Assembly: GCF_024294905.1 (NCBI RefSeq) | Contig: NZ_JANCOC010000006.1 | Location: forward strand, 27,202 to 91,201 | DNA: 64,000 bases | Reading direction: 5' to 3' | Source of the DNA: Rothia gullae | GTDB lineage: Bacteria; Actinomycetota; Actinomycetes; Actinomycetales; Micrococcaceae | Part shown: in pieces, positions 36,501-45,039 of the stretch | How positions within the stretch are numbered: the first letter of the stretch is position 1 | How the letters are laid out: the number at the start of each line of letters is the position of its first letter | Program-made: the position numbers and the translations under genes | Notes under the pieces: generated by a model | What the model saw: only the letters and a program-made list of their open reading frames with translations | Databases searched by the model: none | Told to the model about the DNA's origin: nothing

Positions 36501-37788
36501 GTGCAAAGAAGCCGGTACGTGGGGTGCCGATGGGGTGGCAGTAGGCGGCGGGTAGCCAGAGCTGGCGTAGCAGTTCGCCTTCGCGTCCTTCCCAGCTGAG
36601 TGCGGCTTGAAGCTGCAGCCCGGCGCCTTCCGCGTGCTTCTCATCGCTGGCGGCGGCGTGCAGGCGCACCTGTGCGGGGCTCAGCACGGCGTAGTTCACT
36701 TCGCGGCCGTTGACGAGCAGGGGCAGGCCAATATCCTCCGCGCGGGCGAGTACATCCCAGAGCAGAGTGGAGGCAGAAGCGCTGATTGAGATCCAGTCGC
36801 GGTGCGAGGAGTACATGTTCTGCCAGGGGCGGGCAATCGAGTAGAGCTCGGTGAAGAATCGTTCGTGTTGGGGGTAGATTTCGTGCCGCCCGACGGGGCC
36901 ACCCACGCTGGATGCGAAGGTTTCCCAGCTGAGTCCGCCCTTGATCCAGCGCCCGGTTTTGGACGCCATGAGCGGGCGGGCGAGCAGGTTAATGCTGGGG
37001 GTTGCGCCGGGCATATTGCGCCCGCGCGCGTAGGAGCCGGAGACGCTCAGGGAGAAATCCAGGGCACCGCTCACACGCATCGAATCAATGCCCGAAAGGT
37101 CCTGACGTGCGGAAAGAACGGAGGAGAGGTCGCGTCGCCATGCCGAGATTTTGGTAGCGGATGCCTTTGCCTGCAGGCTCGGGGAGGTGCCTAGCTCGTT
37201 GAGCGCAAAGCTTCCCTGTGGGTTTTCGGGCTCGGCAGTCTCTGTATCGGGTGCGGGCAGTTTTGCCGCGATGGTGAGCGCACCGGAGGCGCGCAGCGCC
37301 GCGAGCGGGTCGGCGGCTTTCTTCGCCTCCGCAACGTCCGCGCTTTTTGACTCTGCGGATCCCTTTGCAGTTGATACCTTTGCATCTGTCGCACCCTTCG
37401 CAGCGGTAGCCTTCGTTACGGCACTGGGTACGCCGACCGGTCCGGGGTGTTCGCTGAGTGCCTTTTTCGCTACGGAGGCGCGGTCGAGCGCGGTGAGCAT
37501 GAGCGCTACGGCGTGCTTGCAGTCGGTGAGCACGGGGCAGGTACAGCGGGCGGTAAAGGTTGCGGAGCCGCTGACGGCGGGGAAGAAGCGAATAGTCACT
37601 TCGTAGGGGATGATGGTGCTTCCGTTGACGAGCCCGGTGAGGGTTCGCTCGTCTTCGTCGTAGCTGTAGCGGATGACTTCGCGGTTGCGCTGGTAGGCGA
37701 TACCGCGCTGGTAGGTGCGGTGCCCGGCCTGGCGAATAATCTGCGGTACAGTGACGGGAATTTCGGGGAAGGGGTTGTTGGCGCTCAC
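33598..37788 (-). CDS. SNF2-family ATPase with SWIM zinc finger
   Basis: A 1396-residue protein. Near residue 80 is a SWIM zinc-binding motif, TARCTCPVLTDCKHAVALML (CXC...CXH). A long middle region follows with an Ala/Lys/Ser-rich linker. The C-terminal 500 residues are a full SNF2 motor: Walker A ILADDMGLGKTVQALALLAH, Walker B LLLDEAQFVKN (DEAQ), TGTPIENNLMELW, VLVFSQFTGYLKS, and the late ISLKAGGFGLNLTEADHVFI with RIHRIGQDKEVHVYRL. It is a DNA translocase, probably for repair or remodelling protein-DNA complexes. It stands alone, with no nuclease or methyltransferase next to it. Confidence 0.93.
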   Translation of the reverse strand: MSANNPFPEIPVTVPQIIRQAGHRTYQRGIAYQRNREVIRYSYDEDERTLTGLVNGSTIIPYEVTIRFFPAVSGSATFTARCTCPVLTDCKHAVALMLTALDRASVAKKALSEHPGPVGVPSAVTKATAAKGATDAKVSTAKGSAESKSADVAEAKKAADPLAALRASGALTIAAKLPAPDTETAEPENPQGSFALNELGTSPSLQAKASATKISAWRRDLSSVLSARQDLSGIDSMRVSGALDFSLSVSGSYARGRNMPGATPSINLLARPLMASKTGRWIKGGLSWETFASSVGGPVGRHEIYPQHERFFTELYSIARPWQNMYSSHRDWISISASASTLLWDVLARAEDIGLPLLVNGREVNYAVLSPAQVRLHAAASDEKHAEGAGLQLQAALSWEGREGELLRQLWLPAAYCHPIGTPRTGFFALGGLAQQEYEQAAKAVHWKTVRPGALEEVGRESFVQKTAQKNAQEAPTELTTLTINPAQNNHAQGKWVRYSPAVPELPEGVELALIPLVEPLDAASESLISAGTVHIPAAERATFQKEYLPALSRSIPSLTPDPALALPRVKPPHLVLDISFEEQVRHDAQLSWRWEYPLDPFAEDSAEDASAQEAGTQNPATGSEVYSLPVFGYPGEEGGEVRDERFEARVLRSVRAILAAHPALSGLEERRIEGWETRELLSAILPKLRRVSAVQVRFNGTPPEFVEATDALIEITVSEGNSRDWFGLGIAVKVNNWTVPFAQIFEALDRGADRILLGNGTYFSLRRPEFKTLRTLISEARELDDAGGELRINRHQAGLFSELESLAASVHTTARWDAQVRSLLELVEGLEDAEESAEESTKENPKKGIAKAPDKETQSFPAPQKASRRVIVQHPVPAGLRATLRPYQVEGFQWLSFLYEQRLGGILADDMGLGKTVQALALLAHAIEEHRAASERAAKRGESVEPFAPFLVVAPTSVITNWAAEAERFLPEAKVVTITETTAGKTPLAERIAGAHLVLTSYTLLRMDEEAYTGYARTLGRAVDKHTVDERAGDSTGEQSVPEGWGALLLDEAQFVKNTGTRAWSIARAMPARTKIAMTGTPIENNLMELWALLAIVADGLFPSARAFRDLYARPAESGEDPAHAAATAARLRRRIRPLMLRRTKELVAADLPAKNDTRVNLPLAPGHRRIYDTHLQRERQKVLGLLEDMDKNRFTIFQSLTLLRRLALDAVLIDPEAYTGVSSVKRDYLVQQLPDLLEKGHRVLVFSQFTGYLKSISARLAEEGIGHLYLDGSTRNRAEVIEAFTSGQEPVFLISLKAGGFGLNLTEADHVFIMDPWWNPAAEQQAVDRIHRIGQDKEVHVYRLVAEGTIEEKVMQLKESKAALFDAVVGEGEFASAAVTAEDVRELFAPAVER

Positions 37789-38248
37789 CAGCTCATTATC
37801 GCGTATTGTGCGGGTATGTGCTTTGTCGCCGGTTATTTGCTGGCGGTTGCCGGGCTGGTTGTTGGGGCGACTATTGAGCGGTGGTTTGGGGAGTATTTCG
37901 TATTTTTGGTGGGAGAGTTTTTAAGGCATAAAAACACCGGTATTCACATAAGATATTCCGCGCAGTATCAAAAATTCATGCCATCTAAAATGCTCTTACA
38001 AGCTAAAATGCTAATAATCTAAATCTCTTTCATAAAACACTTTACTTAACTTGAGAAAATGCTGTAAGCTAAACCCAGCTTCAAGAGTTTCGACTGATAA
38101 GCTCCGACTATGGTCGAACGCCAACCCCATGTTCACGGGTGGCTCGGATGACGAAGCGGTTTGTATTCACCACCGGAATAACCGGTGGTAATTGGTACAG
38201 GCAAGAGCAACGCGAAAGGATCGCGCCACTCACGGCGCAGGTTGTCAT
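37789..38248. other. 460-base gap upstream of the toxin-antitoxin-like pair
   Basis: AT-rich from about 37920 to 38060, with direct repeats of CTAAAATGCT (37985, 38003) and a hairpin ACCACCGG-AATAA-CCGGTGGT (38169-38189) that could be an operator for the downstream pair. The composition suggests acquired DNA. No gene is supported. Confidence 0.45.
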
Positions 38249-38476
38249 ATGTACAACGGCTCTGCAACCGAAGCAGCAATCTCTCTGAACCCCTCCCACT
38301 CCTACCAGGAAAGCCTGCGTGCCGCAGCTGTCCCCGCGCGAGGCGGATACACCGCAGTCAGCATTGACGATTACTCCCGCATTTCTTCTAAGCGCGACGA
38401 GTTCCTGAACTTCCTTCTTCTGCCCAACCCCGAGGGTATCCCCGCTATTGAGTACGCCGGCCTTCGCGTAGCGTAG
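38249..38476 (+). CDS. Putative Phd/YefM-like antitoxin
   Basis: A 75-residue protein, MYNGSATEAAISLNPSHSYQ onward. The segment SLRAAAVPARGGYTAVSIDD / YSRIS resembles the beta-hairpin and helix of Phd-type antitoxins, and the tail would wrap the toxin. It lies ten bases upstream of a VapC-like gene, the usual antitoxin position. I chose ATG 38249; an open frame extends upstream to a TTG. Assignment rests mostly on context. Confidence 0.55.
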   Translation: MYNGSATEAAISLNPSHSYQESLRAAAVPARGGYTAVSIDDYSRISSKRDEFLNFLLLPNPEGIPAIEYAGLRVA

Positions 38477-38486
38477 CATTAGGGGT

Positions 38487-38921
38487 ATGAATTTCTCCGG
38501 TATGCTCCTGGGCTCCGACGTTCTTGCGGAGATCCGTAAGGCGGATCCTGACCCCGCCGTGGTCGCTTTTCTGCGCCGCCGCTCGTTCCGACACATGTAC
38601 ATTTCTGTGCTGAGTATTGGTGAGCTGAAGGGCCTGTACCCCTACCCGGAAACTGATCGCTGGATTGCCGAACTTCTTGAGCGCTTTGGTGACCACGTTA
38701 TTAATGTGGATGCGCGTGTGAGTCTCGAGTGGGCGGGCCGTCAGGCGCCGCGCGGCGTACATGCCGTGGGTCGTGATGATGCCGGTCCGCTGCCTACCGC
38801 CGCCCTGGAGGGCCTGATGGCGGCGAGTGCGAGTGCCTATGATTTGGAGCTGATTTCTTCTAAGGCGCAGGTGTACCGCACCTGGGGCGTTCAGGCTTCC
38901 AACCCGTGGACTGAGAATTAA
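38487..38921 (+). CDS. VapC-like PIN-domain toxin with altered active-site residues
   Basis: A 144-residue PIN-domain protein. LLGSDVLAEIRK (Asp11) and YISVLSIGELKGLY (Glu46) match the first two acidic positions of VapC. The third position, usually Asp in a (V)DGLLAATA motif, is Glu108 in LEGLMAASA. The fourth motif (TRN..DF) is replaced by SSKAQVY, so it lacks the Asn/Asp. The C-terminus WGVQASNPW is typical. VapC proteins cut RNA; this one may be weakened or inactive. AGGGGT lies just before the ATG. A terminator follows. Confidence 0.75.
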   Translation: MNFSGMLLGSDVLAEIRKADPDPAVVAFLRRRSFRHMYISVLSIGELKGLYPYPETDRWIAELLERFGDHVINVDARVSLEWAGRQAPRGVHAVGRDDAGPLPTAALEGLMAASASAYDLELISSKAQVYRTWGVQASNPWTEN

Positions 38922-38984
38922 AACTTTGCCGGATGCGCGTCCTCGCGTGCGTGTCTGTATGAATACCTGTGTGAATAGTTGTGA

Positions 38985-39019
38985 AAACCCGCTTTCGAGA
39001 GTTAATCGGAGGCGGGTTT
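38985..39019 (+). terminator. Terminator after the VapC-like gene
   Basis: AAACCCGC / GCGGGTTT stem with partial inner pairing, followed by TTCGTCG. Confidence 0.65.
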
Positions 39020-39050
39020 CGTCGTTAATTCGTGGCATGATTGAAGGACG

Positions 39051-41525
39051 ATGAAAAGCATCTCACCTATCTTGCGTTATTCCATGCCCATGCCGCTGTG
39101 GCTTCAGGGTGTTGTTGAGCTAATTGTTACTGCCCTGTTCTCTGCGCTTGCAGTGTTTGCGGCGATGTCTGCCGTGTGGGCGACCAAGGGCTTTGGCGAC
39201 ATGGAGTTCTCCTCCGTGGCCGCTATGTCGGCGCACCTGTGGCTTCTGATTCACGGTGTTCCTTTGGATCTTGCGGCTGCTTTTGGTGCTTCTGCCGGCA
39301 CGATGACGCTGGTGCCGCTGGGCTTGAGTATTCTGCCTCTGCTGCTCTGTTACCGTTCGGGCCGTCGCCTGGCGCGCGCCTCGTATGAGGGTGAGTTTTT
39401 GATTCCAGTGCTGTCCGGTTCGGTGACTTACGCGCTGATTAGTTTGGCAATGTACGGTTGGGCGAGCCCGCATCCGCAGCCTCTTCAGGCGTTGAATGCT
39501 GCCCTGGTGCCTTTGGGTATTGTGGTGGCTGGTCTGATGTGGGGTGGCTACTGTGAGGCGCGTTCGCTCTCGCGCATGGTGGGGGTTGATACTGCGGAGC
39601 AGATTTCGCAGATGAGTCAGTATTCGCGTTGGGCGGGTTCGTACGCTTGGGCTGTGGTGCGTGCAGCGGTGGTTGCTTTTGTGGCGCTGATTGGTCTGGG
39701 CGCGGTGCTTTTGGGTATCGGTATTTTGGCGGGCTGGTCGCAGATTGTTGCCACTTACCAGGAGCTGCATGCGGGCGCTGTGGGTGATACTGCGGTGACT
39801 TTGTTGCAGCTGGGTTTCTTGCCGAACCTGGTGATTTATGCGATTGCGTGGTCGACCGGTGCCGGTTTCTCCTTTGGTGCGGGTACCTCGGTTGGTTTGA
39901 CCAGTAGTGATGCTGGTACTTTGCCGATGCTTCCGATTCTGGGTGCTGTGCCCGAGTCGATGGGCACAGTCGGTCTAGTGGGTCTGCTGGTGCCGCTGGG
40001 TGCCGGTGTGATTGCTGGTTGGTGGTTCTTGCGTGAGGGTGAGGATCACCTGGATGAGTGGGTTGCTCTGAAGGTTCCGTTCCGCCCCCTGTCTGCGCTG
40101 ATTTCTGCGGTGGCGCTGGGCGTGATGACCGGTATTCTGATGTCGTTTGGTGCCCTGTGGCTGGGCTGGATTTCGTACGGCTCTCTGGGTATTGGTCGTT
40201 TTACGGAGGTTGGTGCTGAGCCGCTGACTTTTGCGGCGCATACCGCGTTGACGGTGGGAGCCGGCGTGACTTTCGGTATGCTGCTGAGCCGCGCCCTGGT
40301 GCCGGATAGCAGCCGTGAGCTGCCTCGTTTTGCGGATGAGCGCCCGAACTTGGGTGAGCGTCTGATGAGTTTTACTGCCTGGATCTGTGAGCGTTTTGCA
40401 CAGGGCCGTGAGCGTTTTGCACAGGAGCGTGCGCAGCGTCGTGAGCAACGTGCGCAGGAGCGTGCGCGGCGTGAGGCTGAGGAAGCTGCGGAGCGTGAGG
40501 CCGCTGAGCGTGAAGCTGAGAAGGCGGCACACGCGGAGGCCTCCGAGTACGTTGTTGAGCCCGGACAGTCTGTGGTATCTGGGCAGTCTGTGGTATCTGG
40601 GCAGTCTGTTGTGTCTGAGGTGGTGACCGGTCATGTTCCGGTGCATCCGCAGGAGCCGGTGGTTGCCGTCCCCGTGGAGGCGACTGAGCAGCTGGCGCAG
40701 CGTGCGGCGGCGGACGCTTTTGCTGAGATTGTTGCAGAGCGCGAAGAGGGGGCTGAAGAGCCCGCCTCCGAAGAGGCTAGTGCTGAAGAGAACCCCGCTG
40801 AGAAGTACGAGCCGATTGAGGCCGTTCAGCAGGTCGATTACCTGCACTCTGCCCACGCTGACTCTGCGCAGGCTGAGGATTACGAGAGTATTGAAGCATC
40901 TGTTGAGCCTGCCTCCAACGAGTACACTGCTGACGAAAACGGCACCTATGACCCCGCCGTGTACGCTCATAACCCCTCCGATGAGCAGACTTGCGAGCTG
41001 ATCCAGGAGCCCGTCTACGAGGCTGCTGAACCTGTAGCGGCTGAGCGTGAGAACGCTATTGAAGAGCCCGCAGAGCAAGCGCCGCGTTCAAAGGGCCGCG
41101 CGAGCCGCATTATGGCGTACTTCGGTTTTGGCCTTGATCAGCCCGCTGCTATGCAGGATGAATCAGTGCAGGATAACTCGGCTGATGCCGCCCGCGCTGA
41201 ATCCGCCGTGCAGGACCGCGCCGGCGATGATCGTACCAGCGACCGCGCGCTTGAGCGTGCCCAGAAGCGCGAGGCGAAGAAGGCGGCTAAGGCGGCACGC
41301 AAGAAGCAGAAGAACGACCTAGAGCGTGATTTTGTCGATCGCGAGCTGGATGTCCTCTCTGCCGATCAGGCGATGAGCCGTATCTTTGAGGTTCGTAGCC
41401 AGACCGGCATCCTTCCGCTGGTGACCGATGAGCCGTCTACCGTGGAGTTGCCCCCGCTGGATGTCAGCTCCTCGAAGTCCCAGAGCTCTAATGCCCAGGG
41501 TTCTAGCGCCCGCAAGAAGAACTAG
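39051..41525 (+). CDS. PerM/DUF6350-like polytopic membrane protein
   Basis: An 824-residue protein. Residues 1-430 hold about ten hydrophobic helices with the loops [20 protein letters not shown] and [19 protein letters not shown], matching the DUF6350 family that includes mycobacterial PerM, a protein tied to cell division. As in mycobacteria, purN and purH lie just downstream. The rest is a long acidic, Ala/Glu-rich cytoplasmic tail with a charged coiled coil ([20 protein letters not shown]) and an 18-base tandem repeat (Ser-Val-Val-Ser-Gly-Gln). The tail is not part of the known family. Its stop overlaps the end of the convergent gene by four bases. Confidence 0.75.
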   Translation: MKSISPILRYSMPMPLWLQGVVELIVTALFSALAVFAAMSAVWATKGFGDMEFSSVAAMSAHLWLLIHGVPLDLAAAFGASAGTMTLVPLGLSILPLLLCYRSGRRLARASYEGEFLIPVLSGSVTYALISLAMYGWASPHPQPLQALNAALVPLGIVVAGLMWGGYCEARSLSRMVGVDTAEQISQMSQYSRWAGSYAWAVVRAAVVAFVALIGLGAVLLGIGILAGWSQIVATYQELHAGAVGDTAVTLLQLGFLPNLVIYAIAWSTGAGFSFGAGTSVGLTSSDAGTLPMLPILGAVPESMGTVGLVGLLVPLGAGVIAGWWFLREGEDHLDEWVALKVPFRPLSALISAVALGVMTGILMSFGALWLGWISYGSLGIGRFTEVGAEPLTFAAHTALTVGAGVTFGMLLSRALVPDSSRELPRFADERPNLGERLMSFTAWICERFAQGRERFAQERAQRREQRAQERARREAEEAAEREAAEREAEKAAHAEASEYVVEPGQSVVSGQSVVSGQSVVSEVVTGHVPVHPQEPVVAVPVEATEQLAQRAAADAFAEIVAEREEGAEEPASEEASAEENPAEKYEPIEAVQQVDYLHSAHADSAQAEDYESIEASVEPASNEYTADENGTYDPAVYAHNPSDEQTCELIQEPVYEAAEPVAAERENAIEEPAEQAPRSKGRASRIMAYFGFGLDQPAAMQDESVQDNSADAARAESAVQDRAGDDRTSDRALERAQKREAKKAAKAARKKQKNDLERDFVDRELDVLSADQAMSRIFEVRSQTGILPLVTDEPSTVELPPLDVSSSKSQSSNAQGSSARKKN
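40564..40620 (+). repeat. 18-bp in-frame tandem repeat
   Basis: CAGTCTGTGGTATCTGGG repeated nearly three times, coding Gln-Ser-Val-Val-Ser-Gly, inside the PerM-like gene's tail. Confidence 0.8.
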
Positions 41526-42097
41526 CGAGCGGAAGAGCTAGAGCTGGATGCGCCGGTGAGCTTGTCTATCGTGCCCTGGAACTTCTGGTCGCAGGTGTAC
41601 ATGTCGGTCTGGGTCAGCGCGGCGGCGCGGCACTCGCGGTACTCCTGCGCGCCGGGCATGAGGGCAAGACCAATGCCGCCGAGCAGGGTTATCGCGCCGT
41701 AGATAATGCTGACGCCCGCGGCAATGTAGAAGAACCAGGGGCCGCGGTAGACGGCGGTGCGCACGATTGCAATAATGCTCAGGGTAATGCCGGCGAGCGC
41801 GAAGATGAAGAGCGCCAAGAAAAGCGGCATCGTGGAGAGCACGAAGGAAGACGCCGAAAAAATCACCAGCGCGGCAACAACCATCATGAGCGAGGTGCGA
41901 ATATTCGCTTTCTGCTGTTCGATGGTGTCAATGGGTTTGCGCGGCTTCTTGCGCTGAGGTCCTCGAGGCTGCGGAATCATGTTCTGCGGCGCCTGCTGCG
42001 GTGCTCGTGGTGGAACCTGCTGGTTCTGCGGCGTGCCGTTGTTCGGGGTGGGCTGCTGCGGTGCGTTGTTCGGGGTGTTCTGCGGGGGAGTAGACAT
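41522..42097 (-). CDS. Small membrane protein with Pro/Gln/Asn-rich N-terminus
   Basis: A 191-residue protein. Residues 1-50 are disordered and Pro/Gln/Asn-rich, followed by a basic patch (RKKPRKP). Three hydrophobic helices lie at about 73-88, 90-112 and 120-148. The outer part has two cysteines ([15 protein letters not shown]), which may form a disulphide, and a Ser-rich end. I do not recognise a named family; similar DUF4190-like proteins are common in actinobacteria. It is convergent with the PerM-like gene, with a four-base overlap. Confidence 0.6.
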   Translation of the reverse strand: MSTPPQNTPNNAPQQPTPNNGTPQNQQVPPRAPQQAPQNMIPQPRGPQRKKPRKPIDTIEQQKANIRTSLMMVVAALVIFSASSFVLSTMPLFLALFIFALAGITLSIIAIVRTAVYRGPWFFYIAAGVSIIYGAITLLGGIGLALMPGAQEYRECRAAALTQTDMYTCDQKFQGTIDKLTGASSSSSSAR

Positions 42098-42160
42098 ACC
42101 TATAAGGGTACCGTCCCGTGCGCCCGTGACCTATTGAGTTCGCGACCTGTTGAGTTTGCG

Positions 42161-42230
42161 CCCAGTAAACCCCGGTGAAGCCCCATGAACCCCCATGAAC
42201 CCCCATGAACCCCAGTGAACCCCGGTGAGG
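42161..42230. repeat. 10-bp tandem repeat upstream of purN
   Basis: About seven units with an exact 10-base period, consensus CCCCATGAAC (variants CCCGGTGAAG, CCCAGTGAAC, CCCGGTGAGG). They end about 70 bases before the purN -35 box. Confidence 0.85.
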
Positions 42231-42301
42231 ATTCATCCCGCCGGATTTTCTTTGTGCTCTTCTTTGGGCTTTGGGTCTGTTGTGAACCTCTTACCCCCCC
42301 C

Positions 42302-42330
42302 TTGGATAAGGGTGTGAGATGGGTTATACT
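42302..42330 (+). promoter_or_regulatory. purN promoter, leaderless start
   Basis: TTGGAT (42302-42307), 17 bases, TATACT (42325-42330), then six bases to GTG 42337. Transcription is expected to begin at or next to the start codon. Confidence 0.65.
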
Positions 42331-42336
42331 AGTCGG

Positions 42337-42918
42337 GTGCGAATTGTGGTTATGGTATCCGGCTCCGGAACGAATCTTCAGTCCATCCTCGACGCTGTAG
42401 CAGCGGGCGAGCTTCCCCTCGACATCGCGGCAGTGGGCGCCGACAAGCCCTGTCTGGGTATTGAACGTGCCCAGGCGGCGGGTGTACCCACCTTCCTGGT
42501 GCAGCCCGGCGACTACGCGGACCGCCCCTCCTGGAACCGCGCGCTGGAAGAAAAGATCGCTTCCTACGACCCCGATTACATTGTGTTCGCTGGCTTCATG
42601 CGCATTGTTGACGCGCAGCTGGTCGAGCGTTTCAGCAACCGCATTATTAACACCCACCCCGCCCTACTGCCCTCCTTCCCGGGTGCGCACGGCGTGCGTG
42701 ACGCCCTGGCGCACGGTGTGAAGATTACCGGCCTGACCGTCCACTTTGTGGATGCGGGCGTTGATACCGGCCCCATTCTCGCCCAGGCGGCAGTGCCCGT
42801 TCTGGATGACGATACCGAAGAGACCCTGCACGAACGCATTAAGGTGCAGGAGCGCCGCCTACTCGTGCAGACTATTGCTTCTCTCGCTGAATCCCACGGC
42901 GCTGCATCTGACAGCTAA
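42337..42918 (+). CDS. purN: Phosphoribosylglycinamide formyltransferase PurN
   Basis: A 193-residue enzyme of purine synthesis that transfers formyl from 10-formyl-THF to GAR. Motifs: VMVSGSGTNLQSILDA at the start, FAGFMRIV near residue 85, and the catalytic region with Asn and His in RIINTHPALLPSFPG (near 100) plus Asp in HFVDAGVDTGPI (near 131). I choose GTG 42337, which gives the usual N-terminus and fits a leaderless mRNA; an ATG 18 bases upstream lies before the -10 box. The purH gene follows after 214 bases. Confidence 0.95.
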   Translation: MRIVVMVSGSGTNLQSILDAVAAGELPLDIAAVGADKPCLGIERAQAAGVPTFLVQPGDYADRPSWNRALEEKIASYDPDYIVFAGFMRIVDAQLVERFSNRIINTHPALLPSFPGAHGVRDALAHGVKITGLTVHFVDAGVDTGPILAQAAVPVLDDDTEETLHERIKVQERRLLVQTIASLAESHGAASDS

Positions 42919-43132
42919 TTCCGCCCACTAAATTTTTCGCGGCGGAATGAGCCGAGCTCAAACCCCGCTGCCCACACACGTTCCGTTGTGCCCATTCGAC
43001 GCGGTCACCTTAGCGTCACGCACAGCGGCGGGGAATACCCCCACACATATCCTGTCTATCCGGGCAGGCTACGTCCATCCACTAGCTGTGCCGTCGAGAA
43101 CCGGCGTGCACGTCTAAAGCATCGGAGTATTT

Positions 43133-44743
43133 GTGTCTCTCATTGAGCTCGATCGCGTGCCCCTGCGCCGCGCCCTCATTTCCGTCTACGATAAGACCGG
43201 TCTGGAGGAGTTCGCCCGCGGCCTGCACGAGGCAGGCGTCGCGCTGGTCTCCACCGGCTCTACCGCATCCACCATCGCGGCAGCAGGCGTACCCGTCACC
43301 GAGGTCACCGAAGTGACCGGTTTCCCCGAGTGCCTCGAAGGCCGCGTGAAGACCCTGCATCCGCGCATCCACGCCGGTATTCTGGCTGACCGCCGCAAGC
43401 AGGAGCACATCGACACCCTCGACGAGCTGGACGTTGAGGCGTTCGACCTGGTGGTTGTGAACCTGTACCCCTTCGTTGAGACCGTTGCATCCGGTGCCGG
43501 TCAGGACGCCATCATCGAGAAGATCGACATTGGTGGCCCCTCCATGGTTCGCGCTGCCGCGAAGAACCACGATGCCGTCGCTATTGTGGTGGACCCCGCC
43601 GACTACGCGCGCACCGTTGAGGCCGCTAAGAATGGTGGCTTCTCCCTGGACGAGCGCCGCCGCCTTGCCGCTGGCGCATTCGCCCACACCGCCGCATACG
43701 ACACCGCTGTGGCTACCTGGACCGCATCCCAGTTCCTGCAGGATGAGGACGCTAACTTCTGGCCCCCGTACGCTGGCCTGGGCTTTGAGCGCAGCGAGAC
43801 CCTGCGTTACGGCGAGAACCCGCACCAGCGTGCCGCCCTGTACGTTGACCCCGCCGCTGCCCCCGGTATTGCTCAGGCGGAGCAGCTGCACGGTAAGGCG
43901 ATGAGCTACAACAACTACGTTGATGCTGACGCCGCTCTGCGTGCCGCTTACGACTTCGACGAGCCGGCTGTTGCTGTTATCAAGCACAACAACCCCTGCG
44001 GTATTGCTGTGGCAACCCCCGGCGCAGCTGACCCGATTGCGGACGCTCACGCGAAGGCGCACGCTTGCGACCCGCTGTCCGCATACGGTGGCGTGATTGC
44101 TGCTAACCGCCCGGTGACCGCCGCTATGGCTCAGACCGTCAAGGGCATCTTCACCGAGGTGATTGTGGCTCCCGGCTTCGAGCCCGAGGCGCTGGAGATT
44201 CTGCGTGAGAAGAAGAACCTGCGCCTGCTGGTTCTGCCTGAGGACTTTGCCCGCGAGGCTATTGAGTACCGCCCCATTTCCGGTGGCGCACTCTTCCAGG
44301 AGGCTGACCGCCTGCAGGCTGAGGGCGACGACCCGAAGAACTGGACCCTGGTTGCCGGTGAGGTAGCTGACGAGGCAACCCTGCGCGACCTTGAGTTTGC
44401 CTGGCGTGCACTGCGTTCGCCCAAGTCCAACGCTATTCTGCTTGCCGATAACGGCGCCGCCGTGGGCATCGGCATGGGTCAGGTGAACCGCGTGGATTCC
44501 TGCAAGCTCTCGGTGGAGCGCGCGAACACTCTCGGCGGTGAAGGTAACGAGCGTGCCCGCGGTGCGGTTGCCGCATCCGACGCGTTCTTCCCCTTCGCTG
44601 ACGGCCTGCAGGTGCTGCTGGACGCCGGTGTGCGTGCCGTTGTACACCCGGGCGGTTCGATTCGCGACGAGGAAGTTATCGAGGCGGCTAAGGCTGCTGG
44701 TGTGACCATGTACCTGACCGGTACCCGCCACTTCTTCCACTAA
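43133..44743 (+). CDS. purH: Bifunctional AICAR formyltransferase/IMP cyclohydrolase PurH
   Basis: A 536-residue enzyme for the last two steps of IMP synthesis. The N-terminal cyclohydrolase (MGS-like) domain has [28 protein letters not shown] and [15 protein letters not shown]. The C-terminal transformylase has [13 protein letters not shown], the catalytic Lys-His in [13 protein letters not shown] and a final [18 protein letters not shown]. The start is GTG 43133 with CGGAG six bases upstream. It uses 10-formyl-THF, linking it to folD and glyA downstream. Confidence 0.97.
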   Translation: MSLIELDRVPLRRALISVYDKTGLEEFARGLHEAGVALVSTGSTASTIAAAGVPVTEVTEVTGFPECLEGRVKTLHPRIHAGILADRRKQEHIDTLDELDVEAFDLVVVNLYPFVETVASGAGQDAIIEKIDIGGPSMVRAAAKNHDAVAIVVDPADYARTVEAAKNGGFSLDERRRLAAGAFAHTAAYDTAVATWTASQFLQDEDANFWPPYAGLGFERSETLRYGENPHQRAALYVDPAAAPGIAQAEQLHGKAMSYNNYVDADAALRAAYDFDEPAVAVIKHNNPCGIAVATPGAADPIADAHAKAHACDPLSAYGGVIAANRPVTAAMAQTVKGIFTEVIVAPGFEPEALEILREKKNLRLLVLPEDFAREAIEYRPISGGALFQEADRLQAEGDDPKNWTLVAGEVADEATLRDLEFAWRALRSPKSNAILLADNGAAVGIGMGQVNRVDSCKLSVERANTLGGEGNERARGAVAASDAFFPFADGLQVLLDAGVRAVVHPGGSIRDEEVIEAAKAAGVTMYLTGTRHFFH

Positions 44744-44785
44744 ACATGTGTAGCGGGCTCAGTACGCGCTGAGCTACCTGCTGTG

Positions 44786-44839
44786 AGCGGGGCATTTCCG
44801 GGGTGAACCTTCTGGTGAGCCTGGGATGCCCCGCTTTTT
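44786..44839 (+). terminator. Terminator after purH
   Basis: 10-bp stem AGCGGGGCAT / ATGCCCCGCT with a 30-base loop, followed by TTTTTC. Confidence 0.75.
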
Positions 44840-44867
44840 CGTGCTATCGACCTGAGACGTATGCATG

Positions 44868-44938
44868 GGGACCTCTGTGCTGGGACATCTATGCTGGGAC
44901 AGTCGCGTTGGGGCATCCGTATTGTGGGCAGTCGTATT
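44868..44938. repeat. Degenerate 14-bp tandem repeat after purH
   Basis: Five successive units: GGGACCTCTGTGCT, GGGACATCTATGCT, GGGACAGTCGCGTT, GGGGCATCCGTATT, GTGGGCAGTCGTATT. It lies in the gap before the TetR gene. Confidence 0.6.
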
Positions 44939-45039
44939 TATAGAATTTTTGCTCTATTTGCGCCGGATTTGCGCATGAGGGCGCGTCAACGACCACCGGG
45001 ATGCGCACAGATTGGCTAAAAGTTCGCTAGGATTAGGGT

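Noticed and set aside
42161..42230. CRISPR array
   Set aside because: Units are 10 bases with no spacers; it is a minisatellite, and no cas genes are present.
43082..44740. Long open frame opposite purH
   Set aside because: Shadow of a highly conserved gene, with no ribosome site or recognisable motif.
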